Assembly (NCBI GenBank): GCA_963716455.1
Contig: CAVQTK010000018.1
Location: 62,001-126,000, forward strand
Source of the DNA: CAVQTK01 sp963716455
GTDB lineage: Bacteria > Pseudomonadota > Gammaproteobacteria > Coxiellales > Coxiellaceae
DNA: 64,000 nt
Direction of reading: 5' to 3'
In this document: positions 46,301-55,999 of the stretch, one piece after another
How the letters are laid out: each line of letters begins with the position of its first letter
How positions within the stretch are numbered: the first letter of the stretch is position 1
The notes under the pieces: model-generated
Database searches by the model: none
Told to the model about the DNA's origin: nothing
Seen by the model: the letters and a program-made list of their open reading frames with translations, nothing else
Translations under genes and position numbers: made by a program

Positions 46301-47389
46301 TACTGCGCAAAAAAGCCGATGTCTTGGCTAAAAATCCGGGTTATAAAGCTGCAGATAATATAACAGATTCTGCTGCATGCACAATTGTTGCGTTACTTCG
46401 GTCCGCTACCCTTTCTCAAGCTATCGAAAAACACAATTTTGCAGAAATAGAATCCCTTCTTCATCGTACTCAAAATAAATCAATCGTAAATGAAGTGCTA
46501 GAAAATGATAGATTACCATTGACCATGGCATTAGAGCTTAAAGACGATAACAGTGGAACCAAAGAAAAAATAGTAAAATTATTGTTGAAGCAGGGTGCGG
46601 ATATTTTCGCAGTAGACGATTTTGGCAACAGCGTTCTCTCTGTAGGTGTGAAAGCACAAAGTCCCAGTTTTAATTTATCAGTAAGAGCAAGTTTTTATCA
46701 AGCTATGGATACACGGAACATCGAAAAACTAAAAACCATATTGCAATGTTTCCCTCATCTTTTCCGGCAGATTCCAGAATCACAGTGGAAAAATACAATA
46801 AAAATTGCCCTTAGTCATAATAAACAAATCCCCACATTACTTCTGTATGCTCCGTTTTGCGCTCCGATGCGCCTTGCACTTGACGCATCGGTTAATCATA
46901 ACAAAGAAGAAAAGTCAGACTTTGACAGAACGCAAACATACCTGGAATTTAAACAAATTAAAATAGATCATATCCGCCAAGAAGTGGCAACAATGAAGCG
47001 GTCTTTTATAACTGGTTATGAAATTTTTCTACTTAAATTAGGCATTAAAATCATTGAGCTCGACAGTCGCAGCCATCGTTGTTGGATTGCCTCAAGCACA
47101 AGACATAACTTAAAGCAAAAGCGCAATGGATTAAGATTCATTTATCAAGAGCTAAAAAATCTAATGTATACAAAAATTACTGAAAGAGACTTTAAAAACC
47201 TCTCTGCTACCAGCAGAGATCGAAAGAATTCTAATGAATACTTTTTGTTATGCTTTTGGAACTTTTTCATCTTCCTTGTTTTCCTCAACATTAAAAACAC
47301 AGACACTGCAACTTATTCATGAAATCGAAAGCTCAGTTACTGGAACAATTGATGCTATGCGTCTTGCCGTCATTACGAGCTCACGGTGA
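43368..47389 (+). pseudogene. Kinase-like and ankyrin-repeat protein with 188-residue super-repeats, two frameshifts
   Basis: Joined length is about 1,340 residues. Residues about 55-350 form a protein-kinase-like domain: a Lys in GAVKIL (Lys99), the catalytic-loop equivalent LGDPKTRN (Asp199, Lys201, Asn204) and DFDG (218-221) for DFG. From about residue 365 on come ankyrin-type units (DFTPLMYAARFG, KEIVKLLL, ADVFAKN) organised as a super-repeat: GEIKNLNDVQS recurs at 44951, 45512 and 46079, i.e. every 561-567 bases. One frame change is at a run of five C (46250-46254); a second near 47190 restores KTSLLPAEIERIL and extends the end to 47389. Strong candidate for a host-directed effector. Confidence 0.7.
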
Positions 47390-47445
47390 ACCAAATTCTT
47401 GCGCTCGTATGCCATATTATCTATCATTTTGATTCTAATTTCTTA

Positions 47446-47503
47446 AACCTAAATTCTGCAGTTGCAATCGTAACGAGTAGATTGCAACTGCAGAATTTAG
47501 GTT
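47446..47503. repeat. Tight hairpin copy of the AACCTAAATTCTGCAGTT repeat
   Basis: A 23-base perfect stem (arms 47446-47468 and 47481-47503) with a 12-base loop, using the same terminal sequence as the 182-base element at 29411. It sits between the kinase-ankyrin gene and the Mut7-C gene. No long T-run follows, but such a stem could still block transcription or RNA decay. Confidence 0.8.
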
Positions 47504-47544
47504 AAAACATTTTCTTTCTTCTAATTTGTTCTTAAATGAGAAAT

Positions 47545-48294
47545 ATGACAAAAAAGGCTGCATATTTTCGTTTCTATGAAGAACTAAATGATTTTTTGCC
47601 TGCTTTTAAAAGGAAGCAAGATTTCACTTATCATTTTTCAGGACAACCTTCCATTAAAGATGCTGTTGAGGCTTTAGGGGTCCCTCATACCGAGGTAGAT
47701 TTAATTCTAATAAACGGCCAGTCTGTGTCCTTTTCCCATTTGCTGCGAGAAGGAGATCGTGTAGCTGTATACCCTATGTTTGAATCGCTTGATATTAGTA
47801 CTGTAACCCACCTTAGGCTAAAACCGTTACGACAACCTAAATTTATCCTTGATGTGCATTTAGGAAAATTAGCCCGTTATCTACGTTTATTAGGCATAGA
47901 CTGTCTATATTATAATCTCTATGATGATAAGCAAATTATGCAGATAGCACAGCAGGAGCAACGGGTTATTTTAACTCGTGACATTGGCTTACTTAAAAAC
48001 AAACAAGTGCAAAGAGGCTATTGGCTACGTCAGACTTACCCCAAGCAACAAGTTAGGGAAGTCTTAAAAAAATTTGATTTAAAAAGAAATATTAATCCTT
48101 TATCACGCTGTATTATTTGTAATGGTGAGATTAACTTAGTTCCAAAAGAACAAATTATTGGCTATTTACTCCCCAAAACTGTCAGCTTTTATCATACGTT
48201 TTATCAATGTCAGCAATGTCATAAAGTATTTTGGCAAGGCGCCCATTTTTCTAAAATACAAACGCTCATAACAGAATTGTCGGAGTCATCTTAA
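47545..48294 (+). CDS. Mut7-C RNase-domain protein with N-terminal ubiquitin-like domain
   Basis: Residues 1-85 form a ThiS/MoaD-like ubiquitin fold (YFRFYEELNDFLP through REGDRVAVYPMFES). Residues about 93-240 are a Mut7-C domain: PKFILDVHLGKLARYLRLLGIDCLYY near 95-120, the acidic LTRDIGLLKNK near 143-153, and a zinc ribbon formed by CIICNG near 190 and CQQCHKVFWQGAHF near 225. This PIN-like fold is predicted to be a ribonuclease, target unknown. The combined domain order is a known family (Mut7-C ubiquitin/RNAse). The ATG at 47545 is preferred; ATG 47536 adds three residues. Confidence 0.88.
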   Translation: MTKKAAYFRFYEELNDFLPAFKRKQDFTYHFSGQPSIKDAVEALGVPHTEVDLILINGQSVSFSHLLREGDRVAVYPMFESLDISTVTHLRLKPLRQPKFILDVHLGKLARYLRLLGIDCLYYNLYDDKQIMQIAQQEQRVILTRDIGLLKNKQVQRGYWLRQTYPKQQVREVLKKFDLKRNINPLSRCIICNGEINLVPKEQIIGYLLPKTVSFYHTFYQCQQCHKVFWQGAHFSKIQTLITELSESS

Positions 48295-48354
48295 CAAAAT
48301 TATGGACCCTATAGCAGAAACTTTCTAACCTTGCTAAGATTTGCCATAACTCAT

Positions 48355-48388
48355 TAGACTTCTTACAAAACCTACGATAAGAAGTCTA
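48355..48388. repeat. TAGACTTCTT hairpin upstream of mip
   Basis: TAGACTTCTTA (48355-48365) and TAAGAAGTCTA (48378-48388) form an 11-base perfect stem with a 12-base loop. It is a compact copy of the 39342-39450 element and lies about 50 bases before the mip start. Confidence 0.7.
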
Positions 48389-48437
48389 TTGGCCTTCTTG
48401 CCAAGTTACAAGCTTATTTACCAGATGGGAGTGCATT

Positions 48438-49175
48438 ATGAGGAATTTCTTAAGAGTTATTTTATTCACAATTGTAAGCTTAATAATAAGTATCCATGCA
48501 GCTTTGGCAAATAACAACATTAATTTAGGAACTAAGCAGGATCGTTTGAGTTACTCAATGGGTATTGAAACAGGTAAAGCTTTAAAAAATAATGGCGTCC
48601 AAATCAATACTGAGGCTTTTGTTTTGGGATTGAAAGACGGTATAATGAATAGTAACAATACCTTATTAACTCAAGGGCAAATGCAGGAAGAAATAGAAAA
48701 TTTTAGACAGGAAACACAAAATAAAATGCAAACAGATAAAAAGCAAGCAGCACAAAAAAACCATCAATTGGGTGCTGCCTTTTTAGCAGCAAATAAATCC
48801 CGTCCAGGAATAATAACCACTCCTAGTGGGTTACAGTATAAAATACTAACAGCTGGCACGGGTCCTCGACCTTCAACCACAGATAGGGTTGTAGTGGATT
48901 ACGAAGGACGTTTTTTAAATGGCAAGATATTTGATAGCTCTTATCAGCGAGGACAATCTATTGTTTTACCCGTTAACGGAGTTATTTCAGGTTGGCAAGA
49001 GGCATTAAAATTAATGCCAGTAGGTTCTGTTTGGGAAGTTTATATCCCATCTAATTTAGCTTATGGCGAAAAAGGGGCAGGGGATATTATCGATCCCAAC
49101 GAAACCTTAATTTTCAAAGTACATTTAATTGCTATTCAAGGAAACTCTACTGAGGATAAAACATCCGGGCGGTAA
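48438..49175 (+). CDS. mip: FKBP-type peptidyl-prolyl isomerase, Mip/FkpA-like
   Basis: Secreted or outer-membrane-associated isomerase, the relative of Legionella macrophage infectivity potentiator. The 245 residues begin with a signal peptide (FLRVILFTIVSLIISIHAALA). An N-terminal dimerisation region (residues 25-70) leads to a long helix (about 75-115, EEIENFRQETQNKMQ) and a C-terminal FKBP domain: TPSGLQYKIL, VVVDYEGRFLNGKIFDSSY, VISGWQEAL, WEVYIPSNLAYGEKGAG. It is followed one base later by purL, perhaps on one transcript. Mip versus the generic FkpA cannot be decided from sequence alone. Confidence 0.9.
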   Translation: MRNFLRVILFTIVSLIISIHAALANNNINLGTKQDRLSYSMGIETGKALKNNGVQINTEAFVLGLKDGIMNSNNTLLTQGQMQEEIENFRQETQNKMQTDKKQAAQKNHQLGAAFLAANKSRPGIITTPSGLQYKILTAGTGPRPSTTDRVVVDYEGRFLNGKIFDSSYQRGQSIVLPVNGVISGWQEALKLMPVGSVWEVYIPSNLAYGEKGAGDIIDPNETLIFKVHLIAIQGNSTEDKTSGR

Positions 49176-49176
49176 T

Positions 49177-52100
49177 ATGCTGTTTTTCCAAGGGGCTTCA
49201 CCTTATACTTCTTTACGTTTGGAACGGAAACTTAAGCAATTACAAATTTATTGTCCCAATATTCAATCTCTACAAGCAAATTATTGGTACTTTGTAGATA
49301 TTAATGAATTATGGTCAGAGAAAAACGAATCCTGTTTATTACAATTGCTAGCACCTTGTGAAAAAAAATCTCCACCGCAATCAAAAAATTTTTTTATAGA
49401 ATGGGTTATTCCACGTTGGGGAACTATTTCTCCCTGGTCTTCTAAAGCTACGGAGATTATGCATAGTTGTGGGTTAGCTGATATTAATCGAGTTGAAAGA
49501 GGCATTTGCTATCAACTTTATGGAGCTTTACCAGATAATGTTTATCCTGATTTACAGAAAAAACTTGCCTCTGTTTTATATGACCCTTTAGTTGAATCAC
49601 TTACTGAGCATCCAGAAGAATTGGCATCTTTATTTAAGCCCCATATACCGCAACCTTCAGTTACAATTGATATATTGGAACTAGGCGAGAAGGCTTTACA
49701 AATAGCCAACGATCAACTTGGGCTCGCACTAAATGCTACAGAAATTGAATATTTAATAAAAAGCTTTCAGCGGCTTAAACGAAACCCAACTGATGTTGAA
49801 TTAATGATGTTTGCCCAAGTTAATTCAGAACATTGCCGACATAAAATATTTAACGCCCATTGGAAAATTGATGGCGTCCCCTCAAGAAAATTCTCTATTT
49901 AACATGATTCGCTATACTTATCGGACAAACCCACAGCAAGTTTTAATTGCTTATGCCGATAACGCCGCCGTGTTAAAAGGACCGATGGTAGAAAGATGGA
50001 TGGTGGATCCTTACACTAAACGCTACGAGACCATCTCAGAGCACTCACATATAGTTTTAAAAGTAGAAACTCATAATCATCCTACTGCAATCTCTCCTTT
50101 TCCCGGAGCAGCCACAGGTAGTGGTGGAGAAATTCGTGATGAAGCCGCAACCGGTCGCGGCGCTTCGACCAAAGCCGGGTGGTGTGGTTTTTCCGTTTCC
50201 CAATTATGTATTCCTGAGTTTCCTCAACCTTGGGAAATAGAGATTGAAAAACCAGCCTCTCTCGCTTCTGGCTTAGAAATAATGTTGCAAGGACCTATTG
50301 GCGCTGCAGCCTTCAATAATGAATTTGGCCGCCCTAATTTAGCAGGGTACTTTCGAACCATGCTAGCAAAAATAAATTCGGTTTACCGTGGATATCACAA
50401 GCCAATAATGATTGCTGGAGGGATAGGAGCAATAAGAGAGTCACAAATACATAAGAAAACTTTGCCAGTAGGAGCAAAATTAATAGTATTGGGTGGACCT
50501 GCTATGGCTATCGGATTAGGTGGCGGTTCAGCTTCTTCACGCTCATCAGGTGAAAATTCTGATGTTCTAGATTTTGCCTCTGTACAACGTGCTAATCCTG
50601 AAATGCAAAGACGCTGCCAAGAAGTGATCAATACTTGTTACTCTTTAGGAGAAAGCAATCCCATTTTAAGTATCCATGATGTGGGTGCTGGAGGATTATC
50701 CAATGCGTTACCGGAATTAGTTTATGCGAGTCACAAGGGTGCAATAATAAACTTACGTGCTATCCCTAATGCTGCACCTGGAATGACTCCATTAGAAATT
50801 TGGTGCAATGAAGCTCAAGAACGCTTTGTCTTAGCCATTCCTCAAGAAGCTCAAGATTCCTTTACAAAAATTGCACATCGCGAGCGTTGTCCCTTTGCTG
50901 TGGTTGGTGAGGTAACTGAAAAAAATGATTTAATTTTGGAAGATGACTATTTTGCAAACAAAGCTGTAGATATGCCTATGTCAATTTTATTTGATGAATT
51001 GCCACTTCCTGAACGGGTAGCACAGCATATTGCTTTGTTCCAACCAAATCATCAAACTGATTTTGCCGATTTGTCGGAAGCTGCGCGACGAGTATTGCAA
51101 TTTCCCTGCGTGGGAAGTAAAAGTTTTTTGATCACCATTGGCGACCGTTGCGTTACGGGTTTAGTGGCTCGAGATCAAATGGTAGGGCCTTGGCAGGTGC
51201 CAGTCGCAGACGTCGCTGTAACCTGTGCTGATTATCATGGTCTTGCCGGTGAAGCCATGGCGATAGGGGAGCGTCCTGCTATTGCTTTAATACACCCAGC
51301 CGCAGCTGCGCGCATGGCCGTGGGCGAAGCCATCACAAATATAGCCGCAGCTTCTGTTGAAAACATTCAACAAATTGCTCTATCTGCAAATTGGATGGCA
51401 GCAGCGGAATATCCAGGAGAGGGAGCTAGCCTATACGATGCAGTTCAAACCATTGCTTTAGGGTTATGCCCAGCGCTGGGCATCAGTATTCCAGTAGGCA
51501 AAGATTCATTGTCCATGCAAACTCGTTGGTCAGAAGGCGAAAAAAATCAAGCGGTGATTGCACCTATTTCTTTAGTAATTACTGCTGCCGCTCCCGTGAC
51601 TAATGTTCGTGCTACTTTAACTCCTCAATTACGTACAGATAAAGGTCCGACTCATCTAATATTGATAGATTTAGGTGAAGGTTGTAATTGCATGGGTGGA
51701 TCGGTATTAGAACAGGTTTATCAAACTATTAGCCAATGCCCACCTGATATCGATGATCCTGAGTTATTAAAAGGTTTTTTTCATGCAATACAAAAGTTAA
51801 ATAGTGAAAGTCTTTTATTAGCTTATCACGATCGTTCTGACGGTGGGTTATTCGTTACTCTCTGTGAAATGATGTTTGCCAGTCATTGTGGAATAAATAT
51901 CCGTTTGGACCATTTAGGTGAAGATCCTATGGCTGCTTTGTTCAATGAAGAATTAGGGGCTGTCATCCAAGTAAGCGATAAAGCACTTTCAGTGGTTATG
52001 CAAATAATGCAAGAGTATCATCTAACCCATTTTACGCATGTATTAGGCGAACTGAACTCAACTGATGAGATAATTATTTATCATAAAAATGAATTAATCT

Positions 52101-53068
52101 ATCAACACTCTCGAGTCCAATTGCAACGTTGGTGGTCTGAAACAAGTTATCATCTCCAGTCTTTACGTGATAATCAGGAATGTGCTACAGCAGAATATGA
52201 CTCCATTCTCAATGTTGATGACCCTGGTTTAAATGTGAAGCTTAGTTTTAACCTGGAAGAAAATATTAGTACTCCCTATTTACATTTGTCCCATAAGCCA
52301 CAAGTAGCTATTTTACGTGAGCAAGGTATTAATGGTCATATGGAAATGGCAGCTGCGTTTGACCAGGTAGGCTTTCAAGCCATAGACGTCCACATGAGTG
52401 AGATTCTAGCCGGGCAAATTGATTTAAGCTCTTTCGTAGGATTAGCCGCCCCCGGAGGTTTTTCATATGGAGATGTGTTAGGGGCAGGCCGAGGGTGGGC
52501 ACAATCTATTTTACAACATTCGCGGGGACGAGATGTCTTCATTGAATTTTTTCAGCGTCCCAATACTTTTACCATTGGCGCTTGTAACGGGTGTCAAATG
52601 CTAGCTGACTTGAAAAGTCTCATTCCAGGTGCTGAACATTGGCCTAGTTTTAAACCAAATCATTCGGAACAGTTTGAAGGTCGAGTTTGTTTAGTAACAA
52701 TTCAACCTTCTCCAGCCATTTTTTTCCAGGATATGGTTGGAAGTAGCATACCCGTGGCAGTAGCACATCAACAAGGATGTGCCGAGTTTTCCACTCAAGA
52801 AGATCTCAATTATGTAGAAAATCATCAATTAGTTGCTTTACGATATGTTGATAATCATCATCAAATTACTGAACAATATCCATTTAATCCAAATGGTAGT
52901 GTCAAAGGCATCACAGGTTTGACAAATACAAGCGGTCGAGTACTAATCCTTATGCCTCATCCAGAAAGAGTTTTTCGTACAGTACAAAATTCCTGGCATC
53001 CTGAAGAGTGGGGTGAAAAAGGCCCTTGGTCGCGGATGTTTAGTAATGCTCGCGCTTGGGTGGGTTAA
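49177..53068 (+). pseudogene. purL: Phosphoribosylformylglycinamidine synthase PurL, one frameshift
   Basis: Fourth step of purine synthesis; the large single-chain form with a glutaminase. Joined length about 1,296 residues, the normal size. N-terminal part ends with NSEHCRHKIFNAHWKIDG; the synthase part has KVETHNHPTAISPFPGAATGSGGEIRDE and GRGASTKAGWCGF; the C-terminal amidotransferase has the catalytic cysteine in GACNGCQML and HPERVFRTV with the catalytic histidine. The frame changes in a CCCC run (49878-49881); removing one C gives IDGVPQENSLFNMIRYTYR. It is the only lesion, so an error in the sequence is plausible. Confidence 0.9.
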
Positions 53069-53091
53069 TTCCGTATCACCTTACCTTTACG

Positions 53092-53985
53092 TCATTGGGA
53101 GGCCTGCGAAACCTTGGATCTTACCTTTTGTCCCAATTGTTGGCAAATAAATCTTCCGATCTTAATTAATTGATGGAGATCAACTCCTGTTTCGATACCT
53201 AATCCATTTAGCATATACAACACATCTTCTGTTGCAACATTACCACTTGCACCCGGGGAATAGGGACATCCTCCTAAACCAGCAACAGAACTATCGATTG
53301 TGGCAATACCATACTCTAAACTAACATAGATGTTTGCTAAGGCCTGTCCATATGTATCATGAAAATGAACTGCAATTTGCTCTGGTGAGACCTGAAGTAA
53401 TAAAGCCTCCAAAAGCTGATGAACTTCTCCGGCAGTTGCAACTCCCATGGTATCTCCTAGTGATACTTGTTCACACCCCAGATCGATTAATTGCTTAGTC
53501 ACTTTTACTGTTTGATTTATTGCAATCACTCCTTCATAAGGACAAGCAGTGATGCAAGAAATATATCCACGTACTGATACGTGGTGAACATTCGCCATGG
53601 CAATGATATCACGAATGCGATTTATGCTTTCAGCGAGTGAGCAATTAGCGTTTTTTTTAGAAAATGTTTCCGATGTAGTAGTGAAAACCGCTATTTCCTT
53701 AACTCCCGATTCTATTGCGGCTTCCATGCCTTTTGTATTAGGCACTAAAACCGGATAAGCAATTCCTGTTTGGCGTTTAACTTCTTGCATAACTTGCCGA
53801 TGATCTGCCAATTGTGGAACCCACTTTGGAGATACAAAACTAGTTGCTTCGATAACCTTTAGTCCAGTTGTCGCAAGACGGTGAATAAAATCAACTTTTA
53901 TAGGTGTGGGAAGGATTGTCATCTCATTTTGTAAGCCATCACGTGGACTTACTTCAACGATAGTAACGTGTTTTGGTAAAGTCAT
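53092..53985 (-). CDS. mvaB: Hydroxymethylglutaryl-CoA lyase
   Basis: Cleaves HMG-CoA to acetyl-CoA and acetoacetate, the last step of leucine breakdown. The 297 residues show the barrel start VEVSPRDGLQNE near residues 10-21, SLGDTMGVATAGEV near 175-190, HFHDTYGQALANIY, and the signature loop GLGGCPYSPGASGNVATEDVLYML with the catalytic cysteine near 240. No other leucine-catabolic genes (liu cluster) lie nearby. It reads convergently with purL and shares a 24-base gap with the deaminase gene upstream. Confidence 0.92.
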   Translation of the reverse strand: MTLPKHVTIVEVSPRDGLQNEMTILPTPIKVDFIHRLATTGLKVIEATSFVSPKWVPQLADHRQVMQEVKRQTGIAYPVLVPNTKGMEAAIESGVKEIAVFTTTSETFSKKNANCSLAESINRIRDIIAMANVHHVSVRGYISCITACPYEGVIAINQTVKVTKQLIDLGCEQVSLGDTMGVATAGEVHQLLEALLLQVSPEQIAVHFHDTYGQALANIYVSLEYGIATIDSSVAGLGGCPYSPGASGNVATEDVLYMLNGLGIETGVDLHQLIKIGRFICQQLGQKVRSKVSQASQ

Positions 53986-54009
53986 TGCTTGCCATCTCCT
54001 TTATTTCTT

Positions 54010-55338
54010 CTATCGGGGAAAGCGGTAAGGAAAAATTTTTTTTGCCCAATAATTAGCTTTAGCAACGATTTGAGAGCTATCAAGTTGAGTAAACTCTCCA
54101 TTGGCTAGTAGTCGCTTTCCTGCTATCCATACATCGCTGACTTGCAGCCGGTTGAGAGCATATACTAAATGAGAAGCCGGATTGAAAATAGGCTGAGTCA
54201 AATAAGAACTCAAGTCTATCGCAATAATATCCGCAGCTTTTCCGGGTTCCAGAGAGCCAATTTCTTTTTCAAGACCAAAAGCCCTAGCTCCATTTAAGGT
54301 TATCATTTCTAAAGCGGGTAATACAGATAATATATTAGCTTGTTGACTAATTGCTTTGGCTATTAAAGAAACTGTTTGCAATTCAGCAAACATATCCAAA
54401 TCGTTATTGCTGGCAGCGCTGTCTGTGCCCAAAGCAATAGGATATTTCTCTTGTAAAAGTTTGATTAAGCCAAACGCGAAACCATTCATTAACTTTAGAT
54501 TAGATTGAGGACAATGAACTATTTTTATACCTGTAGACTTCACTAACTCTATATCTGTATCCGTTAGTTGAGTCATATGCACTGCTATTAAATTAGGAGA
54601 AAGTAAGCCTTGTCTAAATAACCAGTCAAGCGGCCGTAAATTATATTTTTTTAAACATTGTAAAATTTCACTTTGACTTTCATGCAAATGAATATGAATA
54701 GGCACATCAAATTTATCTGCTAATTCTTTGATTTTCTTAAATCCAGTCTCACTTACCAAATAAGGGCTGTGAGGTGCTAAAACCCAGCGAATTAACTCAT
54801 GGGGCGGACCTGCTTGTAGGGCAGCTTCGGCCTTAATGAGATAGTCTGCTTCACTTTGTCCCCAGGTAGTTGGCAAAGTTCCAACCCATAATCCAACGCA
54901 GCTGCGCATTCCACAGGTAATAGCAGCTTTTGCAATAACATCGTGAAAATAATAATGATCACAAAAACATGTAATGCCGCTACGTAGCATTTCGAGGATT
55001 GCCAAATTAGTCCCATCAACAATAGCTTCCGCATTTAAGATGTGTTTTTCAGCTGGAAGTATATGTTCGGCAAGCCACTCCATGAACGGTAAATCATCAG
55101 CTAATCCGCGGAGTAAATTCATTGGAGCATGAGTGTGGGCATTAATTAAACCAGGCATAATTATATGATTATTTAGGTAGATGTTTTCGTCTGCTTGCCA
55201 TAGTTGTTGAGCCTGATTAACAGGAACCAAGCCAACGATACGTCCCGCATGGATTGCTAATGAATAGTTTTCTAGCACAGAGTTTAATGGCGCAATAGGT
55301 AAAAGCCAACGACAATGTAGAAGAATATCAACTTGCAT
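54010..55338 (-). CDS. mtaD: TRZ/ATZ family amidohydrolase (5'-methylthioadenosine/SAH deaminase-like)
   Basis: Metal-dependent deaminase of 442 residues. Metal-binding motifs in order: GLINAHTHAPMNLLRG near residues 60-75, HIHLHESQSEILQ near 215-227, VHMTQLTDTDIEL near 250, and LGTDSAASNNDLDMF near 310. The WVLAPHSPYLVSE segment binds substrate in family members. Usual annotation is MtaD (adenosine-moiety deamination), but the exact substrate is not certain. The gene begins 90 bases before the divergent Host_attach gene. Confidence 0.88.
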   Translation of the reverse strand: MQVDILLHCRWLLPIAPLNSVLENYSLAIHAGRIVGLVPVNQAQQLWQADENIYLNNHIIMPGLINAHTHAPMNLLRGLADDLPFMEWLAEHILPAEKHILNAEAIVDGTNLAILEMLRSGITCFCDHYYFHDVIAKAAITCGMRSCVGLWVGTLPTTWGQSEADYLIKAEAALQAGPPHELIRWVLAPHSPYLVSETGFKKIKELADKFDVPIHIHLHESQSEILQCLKKYNLRPLDWLFRQGLLSPNLIAVHMTQLTDTDIELVKSTGIKIVHCPQSNLKLMNGFAFGLIKLLQEKYPIALGTDSAASNNDLDMFAELQTVSLIAKAISQQANILSVLPALEMITLNGARAFGLEKEIGSLEPGKAADIIAIDLSSYLTQPIFNPASHLVYALNRLQVSDVWIAGKRLLANGEFTQLDSSQIVAKANYWAKKIFPYRFPR

Positions 55339-55428
55339 AATTTATCCTGGCGGGAACGGAACGCTGTTAAAGCTTTGTCTAAGGAGTTATAGTATAAGTT
55401 TTTAGTTAAGTAAAGCAGGAGTTTAGTT

Positions 55429-55884
55429 ATGGATAACACATGGATCTTGGTAGCTAATGCAAGTATGGCTATCTTGTATAGTTTTGTTCCTACGGAATCA
55501 CCTAAAAAGAAATTAACCCTAAATATAGTGGGTGAATATCAGCATCCTGCTAGCAGGGAGCATGATCGTACTCTAGTTAGCGATCGCCTAGGAGAATATC
55601 AAAAACAACGTGGTTATGGTCATGGTAGTTTTGCAGAACCTACTGACCCTCACGAATACGAAAGAGAGGTGTTTGCCAAACAGCTATTTCATAAGCTAGA
55701 AGAAGGTCGAGTAGCTAATCAATATAAAGGATTAATTTTGGTATCTTCGCCCCATTTTTTGGGTTTATTACATCAAAATATTGATAATCATCCTATAAAA
55801 CATTTACTTATTAGAGAAGTACAAAAAGATTATACTAAAGAGGACACTAAGAGTTTGATTAAATTACTTAATTTAGAAGAATAA
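55429..55884 (+). CDS. Host attachment family protein (Host_attach, eRF1-like fold)
   Basis: A 151-residue protein of the Host_attach (PF10116) type. Features are TWILVANASMAILYS at the start, ASREHDRTLVSDRLGEY in the middle, DPHEYEREVFAKQLFHKLEEGR, and LILVSSPHFLGLLHQNI near residues 103-119. Despite the name, it has no signal peptide, and the family resembles the middle domain of eRF1 / bacterial archaeo-eukaryotic release factors, hinting at a ribosome-related role. Divergent from mtaD; gyrA follows. Confidence 0.85.
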   Translation: MDNTWILVANASMAILYSFVPTESPKKKLTLNIVGEYQHPASREHDRTLVSDRLGEYQKQRGYGHGSFAEPTDPHEYEREVFAKQLFHKLEEGRVANQYKGLILVSSPHFLGLLHQNIDNHPIKHLLIREVQKDYTKEDTKSLIKLLNLEE

Positions 55885-55999
55885 CTTCGATTAGAAATTT
55901 TATTTTGTATAATTTATTTTTTAAAATAAAAATTAAATTATGTTACAATAACCAACTTACTTGCAATATAACAAAATTTAATCGGAAAAAAACCAGCTT

